55,844 nt of DNA from Lachnospiraceae bacterium UBA7086 (GCA_002492525.1 DKZA01000030.1:1-55844); one strand, 5' to 3'; positions 1 to 8,560 are shown, numbered from the stretch's first letter. A program made the numbers and translations. Notes: generated by a model not told the origin, from the letters alone.

Positions 1-72
1 AAATTAAAATTTCAACGCCAGATATTATATTCACATCATTAAAGTGCTTATGGATTATGACGGAGGTAATTC

Positions 73-3000
73 ATGACTAATTTTGATTATCTTAAAAAAG
101 AAACACAATTTAATAGCTTTTCTGATGTTGCCATATCATCGGAAAAATTACTTCCCATTGATAAGGAGGCATGTGTAATCAATTGTCGCCGTGCAATGGA
201 ATTTGCTATTAAATGGTTGTACTCTGTGGATGATTCCTTGGAAAAACCTTATCAGGATAGCCTACATAGTTTAATGAGTACCGAAGATTTTCATAATCTT
301 GTGGATGATAGTTTGTGGCAGCGTATGGATCTTATTCGCAAAATTGGAAATAGAGCGGCACATAATGGGGGAAAGGTGTCTTTGGACGAGGCGACTTTAT
401 GTCTGCAAAATTTGTTCATTTTTCTTGACTTTATTGCGTATTGCTATGCCAAGAACTATGAGGAACATCAATTTAATACCTCTTTATTGCAGAATATCTC
501 GTCGGAGAAAGAGGTACCGCAGAGAGATTTTGATGAAATTGAACTAAAAGCATTAATTGAAGAGAATAAGGCTTTAAAGGAAGAACTCACCAGGAGAAGA
601 GAGACACAACAGCCGGTATATGTGCCGAAGCCATTGGATTTATCCGAATATAAAACCAGAAAAATTTATATTGATGCCATGTTAAAGGATGCCGGATGGA
701 CGGAAGGAAAGAACTGGCTTAACGAAGTAGAGGTAGATGGGATGCCTAATAAGTCCGGAAAAGGGTATGTGGATTATATACTTTACGATGATACCCAGAA
801 ACCTCTGGCACTGATAGAAGCCAAGAGAACCTGTGAAGATGTGTCCAAAGGACGTCAGCAGGCAAAGCTTTATGCGGATATTTTAGCGCAGAAATATAAA
901 AGACGGCCAGTTGTTTTTATCACAAATGGTTTTGAAACAAGGATTATAGATAATCAATATCCGGAGAGAAAGGTGTCTGGAATTTATTCCAAGAGAGACT
1001 TGGAAAAGTGGTTTAATTTGATAGTGATGCGGACATCTTTAAAAAATATCTTCGTAGATAAGGCAATTGCGGGAAGATACTATCAGGAAGCGGCCATCAA
1101 GGCAGTATGTGACAGCTTTGGAAAGAAGAATCGCAGGAAAGCCCTTCTTGTTATGGCCACCGGTTCTGGGAAAACAAGAACTGTGATAGCGCTCTGTAAA
1201 GTATTATTAGATGCAGGTTGGATAAAGAATATCTTATTTCTTGCCGATCGTAATTCTCTTGTTATACAAGCGAAGAAAAATTTTTCTGCTTTATTTAACG
1301 AGGAATTATCAGTGGTAAATGTTGTAGAGGATAAAGAAAATTATAATGCCAGATGTGTATTTTCTACTTATCAGACAATGTTTAATTTGATAGATGAGGC
1401 AAAAGACCAGGAGGGCAAAATCTTTACAAATGGTCATTTTGATCTAATTATCTGCGATGAGGCCCACAGATCCATTTATAATAAATATAAGGATATTTTT
1501 ACTTATTTTGATGCACTGCTTGTGGGGTTGACCGCTACGCCGAAGGAAGATATCGATAAAAATACCTATTCCATTTTTGATTTGGAAGATGGTGTGCCTA
1601 CTTATGGTTATGATTTGGCACAGGCGGTAAAAGATGGGTATCTTGTTGATTATTTATCGGTAGAGTCAGAGGTAAAATTCATAGAGCAGGGTATTGTCTA
1701 TGACGAATTATCAGAAGAAGATAAGGAAGCATACGAGGATACTTTTAAGGATGAGAATGGGGATTTCCCTGATAAGATTCAATCCTCGGCCATTAATAAA
1801 TGGCTTTTTAATGAGGATACAATCAAGCAGGTTCTTTATACAGTAATGCAGGAGGGATTAAAAGTTAATTATGGAGAGAAACTAGGCAAAACGATAATAT
1901 TTGCAAAGAATCATAATCATGCTGAGAAAATTCTTGAAATTTTTAATAAAGAGTATCCTTATCTTTCTAAAAATGGACAGGATTTTGCCAGAGTAATTGA
2001 TAATTACACATCCTATGCGCAGCAGTCTATAGAGGAGTTTTCAGAAAGTGATAAAATGCCGCAGATAGCGATTTCCGTGGATATGTTGGATACCGGTATT
2101 GATGTACCGTCAGTATTAAACCTTGTTTTTTTCAAGAAGGTAATGAGTAAAGCAAAATTCTGGCAGATGATTGGACGTGGGACCAGATTGTGCCCGGGAC
2201 TGATAGATGGGGAAGATAAAAAGAAGTTTTATATTTTTGACTTTTGTGGGAATTTTGAATTTTTTAGAATGAATGAAGGGAAGCCGACAGCCAATCAAAT
2301 GGCATTACAGTGTGCAATTTTTAATCTTGAGTTTCAGATGGCCTTTAAATTACAGAATATAGACAGACAGATAGTACGTCTGATTGCCTATCGCAATACG
2401 CTGGTGGAGAAGATGGCCGGTAAAGTACGGGAACTGAACAGAGAAAATTTTGCGGTAAGACAGCACTTGCGGTATGTTGATTTATATGCAAAGGTAGATG
2501 GATATCAGTCAATTACTTATGAAGATACGTTGAAAGTCAGAGTTGAACTTGCACCGCTTATTTTGCCAGATAATGATGAGGTGAGCGCAATACGTTTTGA
2601 TGCGCTTATGTATGGAATAGAATTGGCATATTTATCGGATAAAAAATATACCAGAGCACGAAACGATTTGCTAAAGCATGTGAAAGCGATAGCAGGGGTG
2701 GCAAATATTCCTGAAATACAGGCAAAAGCAGAATTGATACAGAAGATTTTACAGACAAACTATGTGGAGGATGCGGATATTGATGAATTGGAATATATTC
2801 GTACACAGCTTCGCAGTTTGATGAAATATATTCCGCAAACAGTCGTTAAATATGATACTAATTTTACAGATGATATCTTATCAATAGAATGGCGCGAGGC
2901 GGAATTGGAAAGTGATGATTTAAAAAATTATAAGGCAAAGGCGGAATATTATGTTCGCCAAAATCAGAATCATATAGCAATTGCAAAATTAAAAAAGAAT

Positions 3001-3381
3001 CAACCGTTAAGTGAATTTGACATCAAATCTTTAGAAGAAATTCTTTGGGAAGAACTTGGAACGAGAGAAGATTATGAACAGGAGTATGGTAAAAAACCGT
3101 TGGGAGAATTTGTACGTGAGATTGTCGGGTTGGATATGAACGCGGCAAAGGAGGCGTTTGCAAAATATTTAAACGAAACGGATTTGGACAGCCGCCAGAT
3201 TTATTTCGTTAATCAGATTATAGAATATATTGTTCATAATGGTTTGCTGAAGGATTTTTCTGTATTGCAGGAGCCCCCGTTTACAGATAAAGGAAGTATC
3301 GTTGAAGTATTTACAGATATGAATGTCTGGGTAGAAATTAGAAAAGTGATAGAGCAGATCAATGCCAATGCGATTGCCTGA
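73..3381 (+). CDS. hsdR: Type I restriction enzyme, R subunit (HsdR)
   Basis: This is the ATP-dependent translocase and nuclease subunit of a type I restriction-modification complex. The 1102-residue length fits the family. In order it shows a DUF4145-like N-terminal domain (about 20-115), a short coiled coil (about 155-175), a PD-(D/E)xK nuclease core (D234, E249-A-K251), and an SF2 helicase with Walker A MATGSGKT (361-368), DEAH (462-465) and motif VI QMIGRGTR (698-705). A helical C-terminal part follows, as in EcoEI-type R subunits. The start is set by GGAGG 8 bases upstream. HsdM and HsdS are not in the window and should lie upstream; bases 1-42 may hold the end of a preceding gene. The gene is clearly more AT-rich than the housekeeping genes here, which suggests transfer (inference). 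Confidence 0.93.
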   Translation: MTNFDYLKKETQFNSFSDVAISSEKLLPIDKEACVINCRRAMEFAIKWLYSVDDSLEKPYQDSLHSLMSTEDFHNLVDDSLWQRMDLIRKIGNRAAHNGGKVSLDEATLCLQNLFIFLDFIAYCYAKNYEEHQFNTSLLQNISSEKEVPQRDFDEIELKALIEENKALKEELTRRRETQQPVYVPKPLDLSEYKTRKIYIDAMLKDAGWTEGKNWLNEVEVDGMPNKSGKGYVDYILYDDTQKPLALIEAKRTCEDVSKGRQQAKLYADILAQKYKRRPVVFITNGFETRIIDNQYPERKVSGIYSKRDLEKWFNLIVMRTSLKNIFVDKAIAGRYYQEAAIKAVCDSFGKKNRRKALLVMATGSGKTRTVIALCKVLLDAGWIKNILFLADRNSLVIQAKKNFSALFNEELSVVNVVEDKENYNARCVFSTYQTMFNLIDEAKDQEGKIFTNGHFDLIICDEAHRSIYNKYKDIFTYFDALLVGLTATPKEDIDKNTYSIFDLEDGVPTYGYDLAQAVKDGYLVDYLSVESEVKFIEQGIVYDELSEEDKEAYEDTFKDENGDFPDKIQSSAINKWLFNEDTIKQVLYTVMQEGLKVNYGEKLGKTIIFAKNHNHAEKILEIFNKEYPYLSKNGQDFARVIDNYTSYAQQSIEEFSESDKMPQIAISVDMLDTGIDVPSVLNLVFFKKVMSKAKFWQMIGRGTRLCPGLIDGEDKKKFYIFDFCGNFEFFRMNEGKPTANQMALQCAIFNLEFQMAFKLQNIDRQIVRLIAYRNTLVEKMAGKVRELNRENFAVRQHLRYVDLYAKVDGYQSITYEDTLKVRVELAPLILPDNDEVSAIRFDALMYGIELAYLSDKKYTRARNDLLKHVKAIAGVANIPEIQAKAELIQKILQTNYVEDADIDELEYIRTQLRSLMKYIPQTVVKYDTNFTDDILSIEWREAELESDDLKNYKAKAEYYVRQNQNHIAIAKLKKNQPLSEFDIKSLEEILWEELGTREDYEQEYGKKPLGEFVREIVGLDMNAAKEAFAKYLNETDLDSRQIYFVNQIIEYIVHNGLLKDFSVLQEPPFTDKGSIVEVFTDMNVWVEIRKVIEQINANAIA

Positions 3382-3390
3382 CGCTGGGAT

Positions 3391-3435
3391 AACAAACAGG
3401 CTGAAAGTCCTTCACAGGAGTTTTCAGCCTTTGTT
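3391..3435. terminator. Convergent intrinsic terminator
   Basis: An inverted repeat pairs AACAAACAGGCTGAAA with TTTTCAGCCTTTGTT. It lies between the stop of hsdR and the convergent rubrerythrin gene and can serve both strands. Confidence 0.6.
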
Positions 3436-3468
3436 ATATCCTAAAGTCTTTTCATGTACTGGAATACA

Positions 3469-4011
3469 TCAATAATTCTCAGCATGTACCTCGAAATAGC
3501 TCTGCGGATGATTACAGGTAGGGCATACCTCAGGCGCCTTTGTGCCCACAACGATATGGCCGCAGTTACGGCACTCCCATACCTTGACCTCGCTCTTTTC
3601 AAATACGGCGGCGGTCTCTACATTCTTTAACAGGGCGCGGTATCTTTCCTCATGATGTTTTTCGATGGCACCTACAAGTCTGAATTTCTCCGCCAGTTCC
3701 GGAAAACCTTCCGCTTCTGCTGTCTTGGCGAAATTCTCATACATATCTGTCCACTCGAAGTTCTCACCATCGGCAGCGGCAGCCAGATTTTCCTTGGTAT
3801 CGCCGATACCGCTTAATTCCTTAAACCACATCTTGGCATGTTCTTTTTCGTTATCCGCTGTTTTTAAGAACAGACTGGAAATCTGTTCATAGCCTTCCTT
3901 TTTGGCTACGGAAGCAAAATAGGTGTACTTGTTTCTTGCCTGGGATTCGCCTGCAAAAGCGGCCTCCAGGTTTTTCTCCGTCTGTGTTCCGGCATACTTT
4001 GTTGTTTTCAT
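3469..4011 (-). CDS. rbr: Rubrerythrin
   Basis: Rubrerythrin reduces hydrogen peroxide in the cytoplasm of anaerobes, taking electrons from rubredoxin-type carriers. The 180-residue protein has a ferritin-like four-helix diiron domain (about 1-140; GES at 21-23, NEKEH at 54-58, EKHHEERY at 117-124). A C-terminal rubredoxin-like domain carries C147-x2-C150 and C163-x2-C166. I chose the ATG at 4011 because AGGAGG sits 7 bases upstream and the family begins there. The frame stays open 76 codons further upstream, but that stretch translates an intergenic repeat and is not coding. It is the last gene of the perR-gltB-like-rbr series, 124 bp after the middle gene, and may also have its own promoter. 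Confidence 0.93.
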   Translation of the reverse strand: MKTTKYAGTQTEKNLEAAFAGESQARNKYTYFASVAKKEGYEQISSLFLKTADNEKEHAKMWFKELSGIGDTKENLAAAADGENFEWTDMYENFAKTAEAEGFPELAEKFRLVGAIEKHHEERYRALLKNVETAAVFEKSEVKVWECRNCGHIVVGTKAPEVCPTCNHPQSYFEVHAENY

Positions 4012-4069
4012 GTTTTTCCTCCTGTTGAAAATATTAATAAATATTATTTTAAATATAAAACATTTTTTC

Positions 4070-4140
4070 GATTGCCCGCTTATCCGAGGCTGTGAAGCAG
4101 TCCTCGCAAAGTTAATTTGCGAAGCAAATTTACTTTTATG
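4070..4140. repeat. Dispersed intergenic repeat, copy 1
   Basis: The core CTTATCCGAGGCTGTGAAGC runs on into AGTCCTCG. CGAGGCTG pairs with CAG-T-CCTCG, and a second hairpin AATTTGC-gaa-GCAAATT precedes TACTTTT on the + strand. The same core recurs near 32229 and, shortened, near 39513. It lies between the rubrerythrin and glutamate-synthase-like genes. Confidence 0.75.
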
Positions 4141-5548
4141 AGTGGGCAATATTGGTATATTCCGATATTTCCCTGTTGATTGTGCACAGGTCATCAACGG
4201 ACAGACCGTGAATATCCGCGTTGCCAGTGATTCTGGCAAAAGTTCTTAATTCTTCCGCACAGCATGTAAGATAATTCTCTACCCGTTTTGCGGCGGCGTC
4301 AATATGTAATCTTGCACGAAGTTTTTCATCCTGTGTTGCCACGCCCACCGGACACATGCCGGTACCGCAGATACGGTATTGCTGGCAGGCGGCCGCTACC
4401 ATAGCTGCGGAAGCCACCGCAACGGCATCGGCTCCCATGGCCAGGGCTTTGGCAAAATCAGAAGATACCCTGAGGCCGCCCGTGATTACCAGATCAATGT
4501 CTGATTCCACAGAGTCAAGATATTTTCTGGCACGGTAAAGGGCATAGATTGTGGGGACACTGGTGGAATCCCTGACAATGGCAGGGGATGCACCTGTTGC
4601 GCCTCCTCTTCCGTCTATGGTAATGAAATCGGGTTTGGCATAGACACAGAATTCCAAATCCTTTTCGATACGTCCGGCAGCAATCTTGATACCGATGGGC
4701 CGGCCTTCACTTCGTGTGCGAAGCTCAGTTACCAGGGCCTTTAAGTCATCCGCAGTATTGATTCCGGGGAACTTAGAGGGACTGATAACATCCTGTCCCA
4801 GGGGTTTGTTACGGATTTTGGCAATTTCGGGAGTGACCTTTTCTCCCGGCAGATGGCCGCCCATACCCGGTTTGGTTCCCTGGCCGATCTTAATCTCAAT
4901 GGCATCGGATGTTTTCAGATTTTCATCGGTAACGCTGTATTGATTCGGCACATATTCAAAGATATATTTATGGGCTGCCGCCTTTTCTTCCGGCAGGATA
5001 CCGCCTTCCCCGCTGCACATGGCTGTGCCGGCTGCCGCGCTTCCCTTGGCCATGGCAATCTTGGTTTCTCTGGAAAGGGCGCCGAAAGACATGTGGGAGA
5101 TGTAGACGGGCATGTCGAGCACCATCGGTTTTGCAGCATGTTTTCCGATGATGGTCTGCAAGGATACGTCGGCATGTTCCTCCAAGGGCATGGGATTTAA
5201 CTGCGCTCCCAGGATGAGAATATCATCCCAGCCTGGCATGTTCATCTTTGTACCCATTGCTTCAATGGCAGATTTTCCGGTGACAGCCATCTCATGGATT
5301 TCTTTCATATACCGGTAATCGCTGTCTGTCTTTCTGGTTTCCTTGGGATAATTTAAGTCCAGGCTGGCAGCGCTTACGGAAACGGGAGCTGGTTCAATGG
5401 GTGACGAAGCGGCCGGTTTCGGCCCGGCAGCCACAAATTTCTCCGGCGGCTGTTTGCAGATGGGACATGCGGTCAGCTCGGAAAATGGTTTTCCTTCTTT
5501 TTCTTCGTCGTACACGTATCCGCAGATACTGCATTGGTAGATCATCAT
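4136..5548 (-). CDS. Rubredoxin-glutamate synthase-like FMN protein
   Basis: The 470-residue protein fuses an N-terminal rubredoxin domain (C6, C9, C28, C31) through a Pro/Ala linker (about 42-62) to the FMN-binding synthase domain of GltB (about 90-450). FMN/substrate-loop motifs include IDGRGGATGASPAI (311-324) and the glycine-rich ITGGL stretch near 355. The three cysteines of the 3Fe-4S cluster are kept with glutamate-synthase spacing: C388-x5-C394-x4-C399, followed by PVGVATQ. The glutaminase and C-terminal GltB domains are absent, so it is not a full glutamate synthase. Substrate is unknown. Its place between perR and rubrerythrin suggests an electron-transfer role in oxidative stress (inference). 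AGGAGG precedes two consecutive ATGs; either could start it. Confidence 0.88.
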   Translation of the reverse strand: MMIYQCSICGYVYDEEKEGKPFSELTACPICKQPPEKFVAAGPKPAASSPIEPAPVSVSAASLDLNYPKETRKTDSDYRYMKEIHEMAVTGKSAIEAMGTKMNMPGWDDILILGAQLNPMPLEEHADVSLQTIIGKHAAKPMVLDMPVYISHMSFGALSRETKIAMAKGSAAAGTAMCSGEGGILPEEKAAAHKYIFEYVPNQYSVTDENLKTSDAIEIKIGQGTKPGMGGHLPGEKVTPEIAKIRNKPLGQDVISPSKFPGINTADDLKALVTELRTRSEGRPIGIKIAAGRIEKDLEFCVYAKPDFITIDGRGGATGASPAIVRDSTSVPTIYALYRARKYLDSVESDIDLVITGGLRVSSDFAKALAMGADAVAVASAAMVAAACQQYRICGTGMCPVGVATQDEKLRARLHIDAAAKRVENYLTCCAEELRTFARITGNADIHGLSVDDLCTINREISEYTNIAHS

Positions 5549-5560
5549 AGATACCTCCTT

Positions 5561-5923
5561 TTACTTTTTCTTTCTGCACTTAGGGCAGAGATAGAATACT
5601 TTTAAGTCATAGGACAGAATTTCTTCTTTCAGCTGTTTTTCCAGATCTCTCGTCATGTCATCAAAAGTGATGTCCGATAAAGCACCGCACATTTTACAGA
5701 TAAGATGGTCATGTTTCTGTATTTTGTCATAACGGTCGGGAGAGCCTTCGATGGACAATCTTCGTATCAGTCCCTCCTGACATAAGGTGTTGAGATTGTT
5801 ATATACGGTTGCCTGAACGACTTTGGGTTCTGTTTTTTTTAATTCTAAAAAAAGCTGCTCTGCCGTCAGATGTTCTTTTGACTGATTGACTAATGCTAAG
5901 ATTAATTTTGCGTATTTAGTCAT
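5561..5923 (-). CDS. perR: PerR-type Fur-family peroxide regulator
   Basis: A metal-dependent repressor of 120 residues with a winged helix (about 10-65) and a C-terminal metal/dimer domain. The structural zinc cysteines are C76-x2-C79 and C113-x2-C116. The five regulatory-metal ligands of Bacillus PerR align as H18, D66, H71, H73 and D84. The aspartate at the last position is the PerR rather than Fur signature. It is about 20 residues shorter at the N-terminus than Bacillus PerR. It opens a reverse-strand operon with the rubredoxin-GltB-like gene 12 bp downstream and then rubrerythrin. A perfect Per-box palindrome lies in its promoter, so autoregulation is likely. Confidence 0.88.
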   Translation of the reverse strand: MTKYAKLILALVNQSKEHLTAEQLFLELKKTEPKVVQATVYNNLNTLCQEGLIRRLSIEGSPDRYDKIQKHDHLICKMCGALSDITFDDMTRDLEKQLKEEILSYDLKVFYLCPKCRKKK

Positions 5924-5941
5924 CTGTCCACCACCTTCTAT

Positions 5942-5984
5942 TTAGAATTATTCTAATTATAATATTTTGAAAGAGTTTTGTCGA
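5942..5984 (-). promoter_or_regulatory. perR promoter with Per box
   Basis: On the reverse strand, TCGACA (5984-5979), a 17-bp spacer and TATAAT (5961-5956) form a good sigma-A promoter. Just downstream, TTAGAATTATTCTAA (5956-5942) is a perfect 7-1-7 palindrome. It matches 12 of the 14 specified positions of the Bacillus Per box TTATAATnATTATAA. Repressor bound here would cover the transcription start. Confidence 0.8.
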
Positions 5985-6108
5985 GAGGATAGCAGGAGAT
6001 TTTGAAGAAATTTTCAGAAAATTTTAAATATACATTGCAGACACTAGGCAGAGATTTTATAATCAAGTTAAAATTTATACTTCAAATTCTTGCAAAGAAT
6101 ATGAATAT

Positions 6109-6489
6109 TTGGAAGAAGGAGATATTTGCATTACTATACCAAATTCAAACTGCGAATATCCAATATACATAGATTTGGAAGATAATGGTGAGTTTACTTT
6201 ATCATATTATAAATGGCATGAACATTATTCGGGCGAAAAACGGGATTACGAGAGGTTATGTGAAGATTTAGAAGATATTCTAAAAAATAATAAGTGTGTG
6301 GTAAGTATAAATAGCAATAGAAGATGGTTAGGTAGTAGATTAGCAGAAACAAAAATTAAGAGAGATTATGATTATAAAAATGATATAAAGAATTTACCAA
6401 AAGAGTTGCAAAATGAAATAAAGCAACTTAAAGGCAATGTAGAGTTATTTTATTGGGATATTAAAGACAATATTACAATAGATATTTGA
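6109..6489 (+). CDS. Unrecognised acidic protein, possibly 5'-truncated
   Basis: I do not recognise this 126-residue, AT-rich ORF. It has no signal peptide or membrane helix and contains an acidic first half (YIDLEDNGEFTLSYYKWHEH). The nominal start is TTG at 6109, with no convincing ribosome-binding site. The frame is open back to 6028 without any ATG, and that stretch (ending NQVKIYTSNSCKEYEYLEEG) reads like protein. The gene may therefore have lost its 5' end, or it may use a rare start. Its low GC and position between housekeeping blocks suggest an acquired patch. A function such as immunity protein would be speculation. Confidence 0.45.
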   Translation: MEEGDICITIPNSNCEYPIYIDLEDNGEFTLSYYKWHEHYSGEKRDYERLCEDLEDILKNNKCVVSINSNRRWLGSRLAETKIKRDYDYKNDIKNLPKELQNEIKQLKGNVELFYWDIKDNITIDI

Positions 6490-6562
6490 CAACAACTTCC
6501 AGTTTTTAGAACTGGAGAAGTCGGGATATAAAAGACAAAAATATATTTATGGAGGAAAGAAT

Positions 6563-6976
6563 ATGAGTTACGATTTGATGGTTTTTGAAAAGACAAAAGC
6601 ACCAAAAACGAGAAAAGAGTTTCTTGCGTGGTATGAGAAGCAAACAGAATGGGAGGAAGACCATGATTATCAAACAATTAGCGTATCATCTTCCGCTTTA
6701 CAGAATTGGTTTTTGGAAATGAAAGAGACTTTTCCACCAATGAATGGAGAATATGCTCCAGATTTCGAGCTCCTTGCTGAGAATGAAGATTTGGAAATCC
6801 ATGTTACGGATTATAGCATTGGTAAGGAAATAATTTATGCCGCTTTTTCATGGCCTACTGCGGAAGAAGCCTATCATTTGTCCCGAAAGTTGGCCCAAAA
6901 GCATGATGTGGGATTTTTCGATGTGAGTGAAACTGACGGGGATATTATTTTGCCAGATGGTACAAAACTGGAATGA
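6563..6976 (+). CDS. Conserved hypothetical protein (MSYDLMVF family)
   Basis: A 137-residue soluble protein starting MSYDLMVFEK, behind a clear GGAGG 8 bases upstream. The opening, with EFLAWYEKQTEW near residues 20-32, resembles a small family of uncharacterised bacterial proteins I recall as scattered in accessory regions. I cannot name a domain or function. No signal peptide, membrane helix or metal motif is visible. The C-terminus reads as beta strands with FDVSETDGDIILPDGT. Neighbours are other small orphan genes. Confidence 0.65.
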   Translation: MSYDLMVFEKTKAPKTRKEFLAWYEKQTEWEEDHDYQTISVSSSALQNWFLEMKETFPPMNGEYAPDFELLAENEDLEIHVTDYSIGKEIIYAAFSWPTAEEAYHLSRKLAQKHDVGFFDVSETDGDIILPDGTKLE

Positions 6977-6998
6977 CATGATGAACTTCCAGTTGATT

Positions 6999-7057
6999 GA
7001 AAAGGAAGTAACATGAAAAGGAAGTAACATGAAAAGGAAGTAACATGAAAAGGAAGT
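6999..7057 (+). repeat. 16-bp tandem repeat of mini-ORFs
   Basis: Three perfect tandem copies of GAAAAGGAAGTAACAT (6999-7014, 7015-7030, 7031-7046) are followed by a partial fourth from 7047. Each junction creates ATG AAA AGG AAG followed by a stop: starts are at 7013, 7029 and 7045. The AAGGAAG of the last unit is also the ribosome-binding site of the gene at 7064. Confidence 0.9.
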
Positions 7058-7063
7058 GATTGG

Positions 7064-7657
7064 ATGAAAATCGGGGAAGCGCAAAAAGTGTATAGACAGC
7101 AGCTTAGTCTTTTGAGAGGACAACGAAGAGATTATGTAAACCAACAAGAGGAAAACCGCAAAAAGATGGAGAAAGCCCAGGAGAAAAGCGACCAACTGGG
7201 GGTAAAGTTTGAACTGTCTGAGGAGTATCTGGCAAGAGAGAAGGAATTGCAGGGACAGATTGATGCTCTTTCCGGACAGATTAAGAAGAATGAGAAGGTG
7301 CTTGAAGATCTGGCGAATCAGGAGATGGGTATCTTTAATAGTGTGGTGGCCAAACAGCAGGGTGAAGCCATGGAGGAGTATGGTGAGGAGATGGCCAAAT
7401 GTCTGGAGATTGCCAGAAGAATCAGCCGGGGCGATAAGGTGCCGGCGCAGGATGAAAAGAAACTGATGGAGTTTAATATGGAAATCTATCAGATGGCCAA
7501 GAACATGGCGGCTATTAATATGAATAAGAAACACAAAGAATGGGATTCTCTCTGGGGCGAAGAGGAAGAGAAGGAATATGAGGATTCCAGAGAGGTTTCT
7601 GAAAATGCGGAAGCGAATGTAGAACTGCCGGAGGGGATGGAAGAGGTGGTGAAATGA
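7064..7657 (+). CDS. Unrecognised coiled-coil protein
   Basis: A 197-residue, highly charged protein, mostly alpha-helical. Residues about 1-45 and 50-90 have heptad-like charge patterns typical of coiled coils (QQEENRKKMEKAQEKSDQLG). The last 45 residues are very acidic, and there is no signal peptide. I do not recognise the family. ATG 7064 is preceded by AAGGAAG from the last unit of a tandem repeat. Immediately after the stop lies a strong convergent terminator. Being last in a short run of orphan genes, it may be co-transcribed with the one at 6563. Confidence 0.7.
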   Translation: MKIGEAQKVYRQQLSLLRGQRRDYVNQQEENRKKMEKAQEKSDQLGVKFELSEEYLAREKELQGQIDALSGQIKKNEKVLEDLANQEMGIFNSVVAKQQGEAMEEYGEEMAKCLEIARRISRGDKVPAQDEKKLMEFNMEIYQMAKNMAAINMNKKHKEWDSLWGEEEEKEYEDSREVSENAEANVELPEGMEEVVK

Positions 7658-7696
7658 AAAAGGGGTGTATCGGCCGATAGGCCATGCACCCCTTTT
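7657..7696. terminator. Bidirectional intrinsic terminator
   Basis: GAAAAAGGGGTGTAT pairs with ATGCACCCCTTTTCTTC around a GC-rich loop. T-rich tails are present on both strands, matching the convergent genes on either side. Confidence 0.85.
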
Positions 7697-7729
7697 CTTC
7701 ACACGCTCAATGATCTTATCGGTTTTGAT

Positions 7730-8344
7730 TTAAGGTACCTGGATAAATGCCAGTACGCCGTAGGATGTCATATCGACAATCACATGGTCTGCTCTCACTT
7801 CTGTTACGGTAACAGGTGTCCACTGACCACCGGAAAGCTGGTATACCTGAATGTTTTCTGTGCCTGTTATGCCGGGCATATAGTAATTGACATTAGCGGT
7901 ACTAAAGGATACGGAACCGCTGATATATACCACGTTAAGTACAGTGCCGTTTAAAGCGGCTGCCTGTGTCTTGGCGGAATTAACCTGTGCAAGGGCTGCT
8001 TTGGAAACGGTGAAGGACTGGTTAGTCTTGGTGCCGTCGATGATTACGCCGCCGCCCTGTGCTACCGGGATCGCATTTGTCAGTCCGGGTGTTCCTGTAA
8101 CTGCGTTGTTATTGTATTCGCCAACGCTCTTACCGGCTTCCTGGGCAGCACTTGCGGTTGCCACGGAAACGCCTGCTTCTGCCGAACTGTTTCCTTCTGA
8201 GGAAGATCCCTCATAGGAACTGTCGGAAGTGCTGTTGCCGCTCCAGCTGCCGTAGCCGGAATTTTCTGACGCGGACACCACAATGGCCATAGAGAACAGT
8301 AAGGTTCCTGCCAGTAATAATGCAAGATATTTCTTGATTTCCAT
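7730..8344 (-). CDS. Secreted protein of unknown function
   Basis: A 204-residue exported protein. The N-terminus is a classical signal peptide (IKKYLALLLAGTLLFSMAIV) with a likely cut after VSASA/VSA-S near residue 25. A low-complexity Ser/Gly/Asn region follows (about 27-60). The C-terminal 100 residues look like beta strands (VSFSTANVNYYMPGI; TEVRADHVIVDMTSYGVLAF), suggesting a small beta-sandwich domain I cannot name. GGAGG lies upstream of ATG 8344. It is transcribed divergently from the ArsC-like gene. Anchoring motifs (LPXTG, lipobox) are absent. Confidence 0.75.
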   Translation of the reverse strand: MEIKKYLALLLAGTLLFSMAIVVSASENSGYGSWSGNSTSDSSYEGSSSEGNSSAEAGVSVATASAAQEAGKSVGEYNNNAVTGTPGLTNAIPVAQGGGVIIDGTKTNQSFTVSKAALAQVNSAKTQAAALNGTVLNVVYISGSVSFSTANVNYYMPGITGTENIQVYQLSGGQWTPVTVTEVRADHVIVDMTSYGVLAFIQVP

Positions 8345-8505
8345 CGAATTTTTCCTCCTTTTATTGAGTGTGTAGTATAAGCATAGTCTTTTGAACGGAA
8401 TGAATCAAGCGCTGTGCATAAAGTTTTGAAAAAATTAAGAAATAGAAGATTATGGTTGTGGTCAGAAGAGAATTCTGTCTTTTGGGAATCTTTTGAGAAT
8501 AACGA

Positions 8506-8535
8506 TTGCAAAAAAGTAGAAAGTACTGATAAAAT
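8506..8535 (+). promoter_or_regulatory. Promoter of arsC-like gene
   Basis: TTGCAA (8506-8511), an 18-bp spacer and TAAAAT (8530-8535) lie 25 bp before the chosen start at 8561. Confidence 0.55.
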
Positions 8536-8560
8536 GGTGTTAAAAACGGAGGAAACATCT

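Noticed and set aside
4012..4239. 76-codon N-terminal extension of rubrerythrin
   Set aside because: It translates an intergenic repeat and the neighbouring gene's end; the true start at 4011 has AGGAGG and fits the family.
6848..7702. Reverse-strand ORF of 284 codons opposite the coiled-coil gene
   Set aside because: Its translation is rich in His, Leu and Phe, as typical for antisense of a Glu/Lys-rich gene, and it has no ribosome-binding site.
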